A DNA stretch of 64,000 nt from positions 22,384,800 through 22,448,799 of the forward strand of contig NC_059300.1 of assembly GCF_017591435.1 (NCBI RefSeq), read 5' to 3'. The notes below the pieces were generated by a model. That model worked only from the letters and a program-made list of their open reading frames with translations. It was not told where the DNA came from and did no database searches. Shown here one piece after another: positions 21,703 to 31,334 of this stretch (position 1 is its first letter; each line of letters opens with the position of its first letter). This DNA comes from Portunus trituberculatus (Eukaryota > Arthropoda > Malacostraca > Decapoda > Portunidae). The position numbers and the translations under genes were made by a program.

Positions 21703-21903
21703 CTGGTGGTGGAGTGGTAGCATGCTTGACTCACAATTGAGAGCCTGAGTTTGATTCTTGGAACAGGTCAGAGGTCATTTTGGAAAAACTTGTATTCAAG
21801 TGTGTGGCCCCTGTTCATGTAGCTGTGATTAAGTACCTGGTGTAAGTAAGAAGTTGTGACCAACCACTGGGTAGGAGAAACAAACTCTGAAACAAACAAA
21901 TAC
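21703..21903 (+). mobile_element. tRNA-derived SINE, diverged second copy
   Basis: A-box-like TGGTGGAGTGGTAG at about 21705, anticodon arm CTTGA-CTCACAA-TTGAG (again CAC), degenerate B box GAGTTTGATTCTTG. The body contains GTGTGGCCCCTGTTCATGTA, matching GTAGCCCCTGTTCACCTA in the SINE at 12269, so it is the same superfamily. Ends AAACAAACAAATACACATGG. Confidence 0.75.
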
Positions 21904-22004
21904 ACATGGGGTGGCCTGGGCCTAGGTTACTAGGCTGATTTGGCACTATAAATAGCTGCTACGCCTTGGGATATCAGATGCCACCAGATGTATGAATGTT
22001 AGTA

Positions 22005-24521
22005 CAGTATGAACGGTCATCTTGCGTAATATAGTCTCGCGAATTTAGCATCTGATTTCAAATTTGTTCTGCCATCTAGCGGTGGTAAATGAACATCTGA
22101 TGTGCATAGGCTGGGGCGCCAGTTTAATGGTTGGCCTAGGTCGGTCACATCAGGGCAGAAGCTGGGTCAACAACAATTTTGCGATTTTGTTGTGTTGTGG
22201 TGCATATTTACTTTTGTTGTTAAAGTAGAATAACTTGAAATAACAAGGAACATGTGTTCTGTGAGTGGTAGTGGCGGAAATCGTGGTGGAAACTCTGGTG
22301 AAAAAACTGGTGGACGTGAGAAGCGTGAATATCGAAAGGAGTGAAGCTCAGAAAATATACTCTCAGGAAAAGAAAGAAATGGTTCAGATGATGAACAATG
22401 GTGCAAGAACATGTGACATAATGCGTAAGTTTAACTGTCCTGAATCAACAGTATCAGTGCGAAAAAATAAAGAAAACTTGGCTGCTTGTGAATGTGTTTT
22501 CTTGGTTTCCTCAGAGCACACAGGCTGATACTTCATAGCGCAACAGATTGCTTGCAATCATGGAACATTACCTAAATGAATGGGTAATCAGAAGGGATCG
22601 AGAGAAGGGTGATCTTTCTGGTGCAATAAGATCACAAGAGGCTGTACTTTGATTCAGTGTGGAAGAAAAAATGTTAATAATTTTGCGGCTTCTGTAGGCT
22701 GGCTAGCAGCATTTAAGAAAAGATATGAAGTTAAGTATGCCCTGAAGCATGGTGAAAGCAGATCAGCAGATGAGGAAGCAGCCAGAACTTAAGAAATTTT
22801 TCAACGTCTTGTGACTAAAGGCGGTTACAGCCGTGACCAGATTTTTAACTGTGATGAAACTGGGATTTACTGGAAGCGGGCACCAAAATCAATCATCGAA
22901 GAATGAAAGACAAGCTAGGTGTGAAGTTCCAAGGACCGATTACTGTTTTATTCACAGCTAATGCAAGTGGCGACTGTTTGATGAAGCCCCAAGTCATCTA
23001 TCGCTCTGCTAAGCCTAGAGCATACAGGAATTGCAATATGAACCAGCTTAGTGTTTATTGGGCCAGTAATAAGAAGGCTTGGGTCACGTCGGCACTGTGC
23101 ACTGACTGGTTCGACAATCATTTTGTCCCTGATGCCCACAGTTATTGCAAGAGGAAGAATTTAGATTTCAAGATGCTGCTATGTATGGATAATGCTCTGG
23201 GGCATGGTAAATTCCTAATAGGGCGTCATCCTAATGTAGAAGTTATCTTCCTGAATACAACATCACTTCTACAGCCTCTTGATAAAGAGTTCATCTGCAA
23301 CGTCAAGCTCTTTTATTATCAGTCTCTCTATGATGACATGCGTGTCAAGACTGACTCGCTGCAAGAACTAGAGAGGATTGAGGCTGAGCTAAGTGTACGT
23401 GACCAGGATGAGCCCGATGAAGATCGCCAGCACCAGTTTAGACCCACCATCATCTCAGAGAGAAGTGTTAACTGTGAACCAGTTTTGGAAAAACTACAAC
23501 ATTAAGGATGCTGTTGAGCATTGTGAAGGCCTGGCAGAAAATAAACAAAGCTACAGTGTTACACGCTTGGGAGTTTTTGTTAGGTGAGGTCGGAACAGCT
23601 GTGCATGAGTGCCAGCAGGAAGCCACCACACTCTGAGACTGTAGAAGCTGCAGTGATCCCTGCACCTGGCTTTTCGGCTGTGGAGGCTAGTGACTTGCAA
23701 GAAATTATTGGTATCCATCAAGAGGAGGCTACTATTGAGGAGATGCTTGAGGAAGATGAAGCTCAAGATGATCCTGAAGAGGATGGACAGCAGGAGCAAA
23801 ATGTTCAGCCAGGCGAAGACAACTGGGCAACTGACGGAGATTCTCACCACCTTCTCACGGCTGACTGAACAACTGGAAGAATATGACAGGTGCCCATATC
23901 CACGCAGCATATTACAGCCATCTCTTGATCAAGTAATGAACATTTATAAAGACCTCTACATGTCTCGTGTTAATGCTGAAGTCACTGATCACAGGATACT
24001 TCAGTCAATCACAGGCTGCCAATGCTCTCTGGCTAAGAACAGCTGAACCAGGTGAAAATGAAGAGGATGTCGACGACCTGCTGGGCCTTTACAGGAAGAT
24101 GACATTGCTCTGGATTTTGATGGCTTTGAAGCTGAGGTTGCACTCAGTGCTGGGGTGATGCACAAATAGTGGAGGAGAGCAAGTAGCCAGTAGTCACGGC
24201 TCTCCACCACTACCAGAGGACTCAAGCCAGTCACAGACTCTCGTAACGTAAGTAGAAAAATATTCTAACCTTTATTATTATGTTGAAAAGTGTTTAATAT
24301 TGTTTATTAACATACAGATTATGCATAACTCGTTTATGTGAACAATTTTCAGCAAAATATTTTGTTTTTGGACGGTTATTTCGAGTTATAGGATGATCAT
24401 GTACCATACCTAAGAACCAATTATGTTATTTACATGTATTTCAATATCGCTCATCTCGCGATTTTTCATCTCGTGGCCGATAGTCCAGTACCAATTTACC
24501 GCGAGATGACCAGTCTTACTG
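22005..24521 (+). mobile_element. Tigger/pogo DNA transposon, full length (2517 bp)
   Basis: Terminal inverted repeats: CAGTATGAACGGTCATCTTG at 22005 and, on the minus strand from 24521, CAGTAAGACTGGTCATCTCG. TA duplications at 22003-22004 and 24522-24523. Length and content fit a Tigger element. The internal transposase is decayed. Confidence 0.9.
22265..24160 (+). pseudogene. Tigger/jerky-type transposase pseudogene
   Basis: The N-terminal helix-turn-helix (MVQMMNNGARTCDIMRKFNC) lies at about 22380-22440. The CENP-B-type second DNA-binding block (AGWLAAFKKRYEVKYALKHG) is at about 22695-22755. Catalytic core: GGYSRDQIFNCDETGIYWKR (Asp at about 22853), LLCMDNALGHGK (Asp 23188-23190, Ala for Pro in the usual DNAPGH) and NTTSLLQPLDKEF (about 23254). 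At least two in-frame stops and several frameshifts (about 22640, 22790, 22900, 23505) inactivate it. The 3' third is acidic (EEMLEEDEAQDDPEEDG), as in the C-termini of this family. Confidence 0.85.
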
Positions 24522-24622
24522 TATATAAGTATGTATAAGTAGGATAATATGTAGAATGATCAGCTCTGTACTAGCTCTACCTCCAAAAAAAAAAAAATAA
24601 ATAAAAAAAAAAAATTATTATT
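24522..24622. other. A/T-rich spacer with (A)n runs
   Basis: Simple A-rich and AAT-rich sequence between the Tigger element and the (AC)9 tract. Nothing else recognised. Confidence 0.6.
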
Positions 24623-24640
24623 ACACACACACACACACAC
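24623..24640. repeat. (AC)9 tract at the 5' end of LINE D1
   Basis: AC repeat directly followed by the GC-rich 5' UTR start GAGACGCGGTAGAGG of D1. Confidence 0.9.
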
Positions 24641-27600
24641 GAGACGCGGTAGAGGAAGGACGCAATACTGTTGCTCCCAAGAATCAGCTGATCTTCACTA
24701 CCTTTGTTTGGGTTTACAGTGGCCTGGGCGAAAAGTGTGGACTCATTTTTTTTTCATGAATACAGCGTTAAATAATAATGAGTGAGAAAGATATTCCATC
24801 TAAATGCAGGTATGTGACAAGGGAAAGAATGAAAGCTGATGATGACAATGTTGGTGAGGGAGAAAGAGAATTTGAAGGCTTTGATACGGCACAAACTTCA
24901 CTATTTGATAGAGTCTTGACTATCGAACGTAAATTAGATAAATTGATAAAGGAGAGTATGGGAATGAAAGAGAATGAAGAACAGGATAAAGAGCTCCAGA
25001 AATTGAAAGAAAGGATAAAAAGAGTGGAAGAAAACGAAACTAGGCTAAGAACCGAAAATAAAGAATTAAAAGTCCAAATAGCGAACTATAAGAAATTGAT
25101 GGAAGAAGGACTCGGTAAAGCCGAGAAAGAAAATGAGAAGCTAAAAGATCTAGTTAACAAAGAAGAAGAAAGAGTAAAAGATGTGATTAAAAAAGAAGTA
25201 CAAGCATGGAGAATCCAAGATAAGAAAGACAAGGAATCATTTCAAGAAGTATTTCAAGAAGTTAAAAGAAAGAGATGAAAATATGACAAGCAAAATGATA
25301 GGAGTCCTCAAGAAAAAAGAAAATTTAGTAAGAGAAATTGCAGAAAAAAAGAAGAGTGTAATTATTTTTGGACTGAAAGAAAAAAATGTTAAATATAGAC
25401 CAAGAAGGGAAAAAGACAAAATGAAATCAGTAAAAGACCTACTAAAACATCTGAATGACGAGGATAGACAGAACTTAGAAGAGGAAGTAGAAGAAATCCA
25501 TAGAATGGGACCATATCAAGAAGGAACAGTGAGACCAATTAAGATATTACTAAAATCACAAGCAGCAGCAGAAGAAGTACTATATAGAAAAACGAAACTC
25601 AGAGAAACAGAAGGTTGCAAAGATATATATATATATATAAAGAAAAATAGAAACGAGGAGGAAAGGAAGAGACACAATGAACTGGTGGCAGAAGCAAGAG
25701 AAAAAATAATGAAAGGTCAGAGGAGGAGAAGAAGGCATTTTTTTGGAGAATTATAGGAGACAGGATAAGGAAATGGTATATAAAAGAGAAAGAAGAGAAA
25801 AGAATGGAGCAAGTTTAACTAAAATGATAAGAACAAGAGATTAAAAATGATGTATACAAACATAGATGGGATTTTATCTAGTAAATTAGAATTAAGAGAT
25901 TACATAAAGAAAGAAGAACCAGATATTGTATGCCTGGTGGAAACAAAGTTAAATGAGGCAATAAAAATAGACATAGATAAAAGGTATAATATATGGAGGA
26001 GAGACAGAGTGGGTAAAGGAGGAGGAGGAGTCATGATGATGTTAAGGAAGGAGATAGTGGTAAATCAAGTGGAGTTTGGGAAGGAAAATCAGAAATACTG
26101 TATGTTAAGATGCATATTAACAAAAGGAGTTAACAATCATTGGAACATATGTGCCACCAAAACAAACTCATGGACTAACCAAGAATATAGAGACATGATA
26201 GATGACACAATAAGGAGTCTTACAAGAATCATTAAGGAAAGGAGAAAAGTGATATTGGTAGGAGATTTCAACTGTAAGGAGGTAGACTGGGAAAATTATG
26301 AAAGTGGTATGGGGGAAGATGCCTGGGGAGATAGATTCCTGAACCTAATGATAGATAATTTGATGGTCCAAAGAGTAAAGGAAAACACAAGATTCAGAGG
26401 AAACGATGAGCTGGCAAGATTAGACCTAGTTTTTACAAGGGATATACCAATTAACGATGATATAAGATACAAGTGCCCATTGGGAAAGAGTGACCATGTA
26501 ATATTAGAAATGGATATAGAAGAAGGAAAGGAAGATAGAGATGAATCATACAAAGGAGACCGATTAAATTACAGAAAGGCTGATATTGAGAATCTCAAGA
26601 ACTATTTTAAAAACGTAAACTGGGAGGAGATGGAAAACTCATTAACGGTTCAAGAGAAATATAACTTATTTTTGGAAATATACAAAACTGGGGTCAGGGA
26701 ATATGTTCCAAAATATAGACCTAAAGAAGAAGGAAAGAAAGATTGGTTTAATGCAAGATGTGCTAGGGCAAAGGAGAAACGAGATGGAGCATGGAAAAGG
26801 TGGAGAAGAAACAGAAATCCAGAAAATAAGGAAAACTTCAAAACAGCAAGAAATGAATATGCTAAGGTGAGAAAGGAAGAAGAAAAGAACTATGAAAAGG
26901 ACATTGTCGAAAAATGTAAGGAACAACCAAAATTGTTCTACAGATTCATAAATGGAAAAATAAGACAAAAAGAAACAATAGAAAGGTTAAAAGGAGAAAA
27001 TGGAATGGTGGAAGACCCAAAAAGTATGGCAGAACTGTTAAATAGTAAATTTCATGAGGTCTTTACTAAGGAATCCAAATTTGAAAGACCACAGGGTAAT
27101 AGAGAGACTGTCTATATGAAAGAGATTAAAGTAACCAAGCTTGAAATAAAAAAGTTGATGACGGAATTGGATGAGGAAAAGGCAATGGGACCGGATGAAG
27201 TCTCAGGCAGAATACTGAAAGAATGTAGGGAAGAACTAGCAAGTCCAATATACAACATCATAAAATGCTCAATAGAAAATGGAACAGTGCCAGTGGAGTG
27301 GAAAAGAGCTGAGGTGGTTCCCATATATAAGAGCGGAAGGAAGGAAGAACCTTTAAATTACAGACCGGTATCACTAACTAGTGTAATATGCAAGATGTGT
27401 GAAAAAGTAATAAAGAAGCAATGGATTGAGTTTCTTGAAGACAACAAAATATTATCAAATAGCCAATTTGGTTTTAGAAAAGGTCGGTCATATGTGACAA
27501 ATTTATTGAGTTTCTACTCTAGAATAGTTGATAAAGTACAAGAGAGAGAGGGATGGGTTGACTGTATTTATTTAGATCTAAAAAAGGCTTTTGATAAAGT

Positions 27601-28263
27601 GCCACATGAAAGATTACTATGGAAGTTAGAGGAGAAGGGTGGCTTAAAAGGAAGCACATTGAGATGGATGAAGAATTACTTAAGGGGGAGAGAAATAAGG
27701 ACGATAGTTAAAGATATGAAGTCCAAGTGGAGAACAGTAGACAGCGGAGTGCCACAGGGGTCAGTATTGGCACCAATACTTTTTCTCGTATATATAAATG
27801 ACATGCCAGAGGGAGTGAACAGCTACATAAATCTGTTTGCGGACGATGCGAAACTGTGCAGAGTCATTAAACAAAAAGAGGATTGTGAAATACTACAGGA
27901 AGACTTAAACAAGATCTGGAAATGGAGCAAAAAATGGGAGATGGAATTCAATGTGGACAAAAGCCATGTCATGGAAATGGGAAAAAGTGAAAGACGACCA
28001 GTGGGAATCTATAAGATGGGAGATGGAGTAGAACTGGAGAAAGTTAAAAAGGAAAAGGACTTAGGAGTGATGATGGAAGAAAACAATCAACCCGTAAGCC
28101 ATATTGATAGAATTTTTAGAGAAACATATAATTTGCTAAGGAATATTGGAATAGCATTTCACTACATGGACAAAGAAATGATGAAGAAATTGATAAGTAC
28201 TATAATAAGACCTAGATTGGAATATGCAGGAGTAGTGTGGACCCCTCATAAAAAGAAGACTAC
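24641..28263 (+). mobile_element. LINE D1, 5'-complete, truncated near the end of ORF2
   Basis: 5' UTR 24641-24777, ORF1 24778-25756, ORF2 from 25847. The sequence switches abruptly to a different LINE (E1) at about 28263, inside the C-terminal region of the reverse transcriptase, at an A-rich step. The 3' tail is therefore missing. Confidence 0.85.
24778..25756 (+). pseudogene. LINE D1 ORF1: coiled-coil/RRM-like protein with one frameshift
   Basis: ATG 24778 opens MSEKDIPSKCRYVTRERMKA. A long Lys/Glu-rich coiled coil follows (24900-25290). One extra A in the A-run near 25263 shifts the frame: the first part stops at 25276-25278, while the continuation reads on from 25283 (KKKENLVREIAEKKKSVIIF) through the RRM-like block (TVRPIKILLKSQAAAEEVL) to HFFGEL and TAG at 25754-25756. 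One base separates this copy from an intact ORF1 of about 326 codons. A (TA)n step at 25625-25640 lies in the coding region. Confidence 0.8.
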
Positions 28264-28453
28264 AAAAAAATATTTTACACACATGGATTGGAGTGCCTTT
28301 GATAAAGCAACCACAGTTGATAAAAAATGGGACTTGCTCCTTAGAATTTATAATGATGGGGTAAGACAAAATTTGCCAAGAGTGAACAGGAGAGAAATGA
28401 GAAGTGATTGGTTTGATAGGAAGTGTATGGAGGCAAAAGGCAAGAGGGTCTGA
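25847..28453 (+). CDS. LINE D1 ORF2 fused in frame to a LINE E1 segment (868 codons)
   Basis: The longest open frame in the window. Residues 1-230: endonuclease (MMYTNIDGILSSKL, LVETKL with catalytic Glu, LVGDFNCKEVDWE, GKSDHVILEM). About 240-420: linker with DWFNARCARAKEKRD. About 430-720: reverse transcriptase (GPDEVSGRIL, NYRPVSLTSVI, DLKKAFDKVPHERL, GVPQGSVLAP, catalytic box LFADDAKLC). At about residue 806 the C-terminal region (RPRLEYAGVVWTPHKKK) ends and the frame continues without a stop into a different family's inter-domain linker (YFTHMDWSAFDKATTV), stopping at 28451-28453. The normal C-terminus is lost, so activity is doubtful. Confidence 0.8.
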   Translation: MMYTNIDGILSSKLELRDYIKKEEPDIVCLVETKLNEAIKIDIDKRYNIWRRDRVGKGGGGVMMMLRKEIVVNQVEFGKENQKYCMLRCILTKGVNNHWNICATKTNSWTNQEYRDMIDDTIRSLTRIIKERRKVILVGDFNCKEVDWENYESGMGEDAWGDRFLNLMIDNLMVQRVKENTRFRGNDELARLDLVFTRDIPINDDIRYKCPLGKSDHVILEMDIEEGKEDRDESYKGDRLNYRKADIENLKNYFKNVNWEEMENSLTVQEKYNLFLEIYKTGVREYVPKYRPKEEGKKDWFNARCARAKEKRDGAWKRWRRNRNPENKENFKTARNEYAKVRKEEEKNYEKDIVEKCKEQPKLFYRFINGKIRQKETIERLKGENGMVEDPKSMAELLNSKFHEVFTKESKFERPQGNRETVYMKEIKVTKLEIKKLMTELDEEKAMGPDEVSGRILKECREELASPIYNIIKCSIENGTVPVEWKRAEVVPIYKSGRKEEPLNYRPVSLTSVICKMCEKVIKKQWIEFLEDNKILSNSQFGFRKGRSYVTNLLSFYSRIVDKVQEREGWVDCIYLDLKKAFDKVPHERLLWKLEEKGGLKGSTLRWMKNYLRGREIRTIVKDMKSKWRTVDSGVPQGSVLAPILFLVYINDMPEGVNSYINLFADDAKLCRVIKQKEDCEILQEDLNKIWKWSKKWEMEFNVDKSHVMEMGKSERRPVGIYKMGDGVELEKVKKEKDLGVMMEENNQPVSHIDRIFRETYNLLRNIGIAFHYMDKEMMKKLISTIIRPRLEYAGVVWTPHKKKTTKKYFTHMDWSAFDKATTVDKKWDLLLRIYNDGVRQNLPRVNRREMRSDWFDRKCMEAKGKRV

Positions 28454-29718
28454 ATGTGGAATAAATGGAGAAAGAAAAAAAGACCAGACCTGTGAGAAGA
28501 TTATAAAAATGCCAGAAATGATTGCATTAGATTATGCAGAGAAGTAAAAAGAAACTATGAGAAGCATATTTTGGAAAAATAAGGACGAAACAAAATTGTT
28601 TTACTGATTTCTGAACAATAAATTAAGAAACAAAGAAGAGATAAGCAAGCTGGAAGTGAACAAACTGGAATACATAAAGCCTGCAGAAATGGCAGAGGTT
28701 ATGAATAATTGTTTCCAGAAAGTTTTCACCAGGCAGGATGATTTTAATGATTGTGAGAAGACAAATATGATTTGCAACAACGTGGATGAGATCCATATAT
28801 CTGTTGATAGAGTGAAGAAAATGTTGAATGAATTAGATGTAAGAAAGGCACATGGACTGTACGGTGTTGAAGGAATGTAGCAATGAGTTAAGTGCCAGAA
28901 TATACAATATGATAAATTGTTCTCTGAGAGAAGGCAAAGTCTCTGCAGATTGGAAAAGTGCTTATATAGTTCCAATTTACAAAGGTGGTAAGAGGGAGGA
29001 TCCAATGAATTATAGACCTATATATCATTGACAAGTGTGGTGGCAAAGATATTTGAAAAGGCAGTCAAAGACAATTGGATGGAGTATTTTGAGACCAATA
29101 ATTTGATAGTGATAAACAATTTGGCTTTCAGAAGGGACATTCATATACAATTAACTTAATATGTTTCTATTCAAGAGTTATTGATTTAATACAAGAAAGA
29201 GATTAATGGGCTGATTGTGTTTACTTGAATCTGAAGAAAGTGTTCGACAAAGTTCCATGCAAAAGATTTGTGTAGAAACTCAATAGGAGAAAGAGGTGTT
29301 GGAGGAAGATTGCTAGTATGGGTGGAAGATTTTTCTGAAGGACAGGGAGATGAGGGCTGTCATTAATGACAAAACATCTACATTTAAGAGCTTACAGTTG
29401 AGTTCCTCAGGGATCAGTTTTGGCTCTAGTAATGTTTGTAATATACATAAATGATATAACTGAAGAGGTAGAAAGATACACAAGTCTATTTGCTGATGAT
29501 GCAAAGATCCTGAATCAGGTGAAGGAAAATGAGGACTGTGGCTTGCTCCAAGAGGACTTCAAACAAAATCTACAGATGGAGTAAGAAATGTAAAATGGAG
29601 TTCAATGCAAAAAAATGTAGCATAATGGAATTTGAGAAAAGCAAAAATAGACCAATCAAAATTTTTAAGTTGGGAGAAGAAAACATTCAGAAAAGAAACA
29701 CAAAGAAAGACTTACGAG
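28264..29718 (+). pseudogene. LINE E1: ORF2 linker and reverse transcriptase remnant
   Basis: A different family from D1. Starts in the inter-domain linker (DWSAFDKATTVDKKWDLLLR), then reverse transcriptase blocks in shifting frames: the FDKVP-like block at about 29245, SVPQGSVLAL-like at about 29400, LFADDAKIL at about 29490, EFNAKKCSIMEFEKS at about 29605. Many stops; clearly old. Cut off at 29720 by the Tigger-type element in the segment equivalent to KEKDLGV. Confidence 0.75.
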
Positions 29719-29720
29719 TA

Positions 29721-30707
29721 CAGGCAACCCTCGTTTAATGGAGGGGTTACATTCCTAAAAACACTTTGTTAAGCAAAACTTTGTTAAGCGAGCCGATTAT
29801 AACAAGTTTAACCCCTGATTTGAACTTTCATTGAGAGTAAGCAAAGCGAGAGTGCATCATAATACAGTAAAAGGTTTAATGAAAGTAAAAATTATGAAGT
29901 TAAACATTTAGGTAGTTTAATTTAAGTCATTATAATGTACACTAATGTATGTATGTATGTAACTTTATAATGTTGATGATCTTAACTTTATGAAGGGAGG
30001 AAGAGTGAAATGGGAAAGACACTAACCGGCAACCTGTGGAATGTAAACAAAGTGTGCATCATTGTACTGCATAAAAAACTTATGTACCACATTTCCATAA
30101 GGCTTTCCATTTTATTCATTGTAGAGTCATGAGTTCAGGTGGTTCTTTTAGCTTGCAAGAAAGATACGGTCTCACCAGCCTTCTTAATAGAGTCTGCTGA
30201 CTTGAAAATAGAGACAGTATAATATGGAGTCAAGATAGTGGCTAGCACTGCTATAGTTTTCTGGCCTCTCTCGTGTCTGTGAATAATATCTAGCTTCACT
30301 TGGAGAGTAAGAGACTTCCTGGTCTTCTTACGAACACTAGGCCAATTGCAGGGCATTTTGGTGGTAAGTTGAGCTAGGGAAGACAAGCTGCTGCTGACGC
30401 TGTTATGTTTTGACTGGGGAGTGAGTGTTGCGCGTGTTGTCCACGAAAGGCTTGATCTTGATCTTTATTCTATAGGTGTCCCAGGTTTTTTCCTGAGGCA
30501 GGCCTTAGTACCAGCAGCTCCTGGTGTATTCAAAAGCCTGTCAGCTTGCGTGATATGGTGGGGCTTTTAAATTTGGAAAAAAATTACCTGGATAAAACTT
30601 CGTTAAAGCGAGTTTGGTGTTCGTTAAACGAGCAGATGGTAGTAAAATGAAACCTTCGTTGTAGCGAAATTTCGTTGTGTGAACCTTCGTTAAACGGGGG
30701 TTGCCTG
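29721..30707 (-). mobile_element. Tigger-type deletion derivative (987 bp)
   Basis: Ends are inverted: CAGGCAACCCTCGTTTAA at 29721 and, from 30707 on the minus strand, CAGGCAACCCCCGTTTAACG. The left flank is TA and the right flank TG, so the duplication is probably mutated. The minus strand at 30135-30386 encodes a pogo/CENP-B-like helix-turn-helix (RKSLTLQVKLDIIHRHERG) with no catalytic core, so it is non-autonomous. Confidence 0.8.
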
Positions 30708-30834
30708 TGCCTTATTTGATGGCTCATAAGGTGCAGAGGCTAGGGCAAGCGGGGCCAATTGGTGCCGGGGATCATGAGGTTGAGATGGTACTGGCGTCTG
30801 CCACAGATCCAACAACAGGTGACTGCCATGCTGC

Positions 30835-31334
30835 TGTTCCTGGCACAGGGAAGGCAGTGCATGGTGCCCTTGGTACTTTTTGTGCTGTTTACGGGGGTGG
30901 GGTTGGCGACAGCCATTGGTTTACCATGTCCAGCGGCTACCACACTATCCGAAATATGTAGGTCGGTAATTGCCATACAGCTCCCATGCCTGGCAGCCAG
31001 ACTCCTATCTGGGATATTGATGGTGGCATCTGCCATACGGCGCCCATGCCTGGCGGCAAGCCTCTTATCTCCTCCCGTGGTTTTATCTGCGGTTCAGGTA
31101 AGGAAATGTTTGGTGCTCCTGGTACCTTTGGCAGTGTTTATGGGGGGTGGGGTTGGCGACAGCCATCGGTCTACCATGCCCAGTGGTCACCCCACTACCC
31201 AGGAAATGGAGGTTGACGTCTGCCATACAGCTCCCATGCCTGGCGGCCAGACTCTTTTCCAGGATGTTGAGGCTGGCGTCTGCCATACAGCTCCCATGCC
31301 TAGCGGCCAGCTCACCTGGAGCTGGCCACCACCG
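30835..31334 (+). repeat. 250-bp imperfect tandem duplication in LINE F
   Basis: Two units offset by 250 bases: GGTTGGCGACAGCCATTGGT at about 30901 recurs as GGTTGGCGACAGCCATCGGT at 31151. Inside each unit the step TGCCATACAGCTCCCATGCC recurs with slight changes, so a shorter internal repeat is nested in the long one. Confidence 0.75.
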
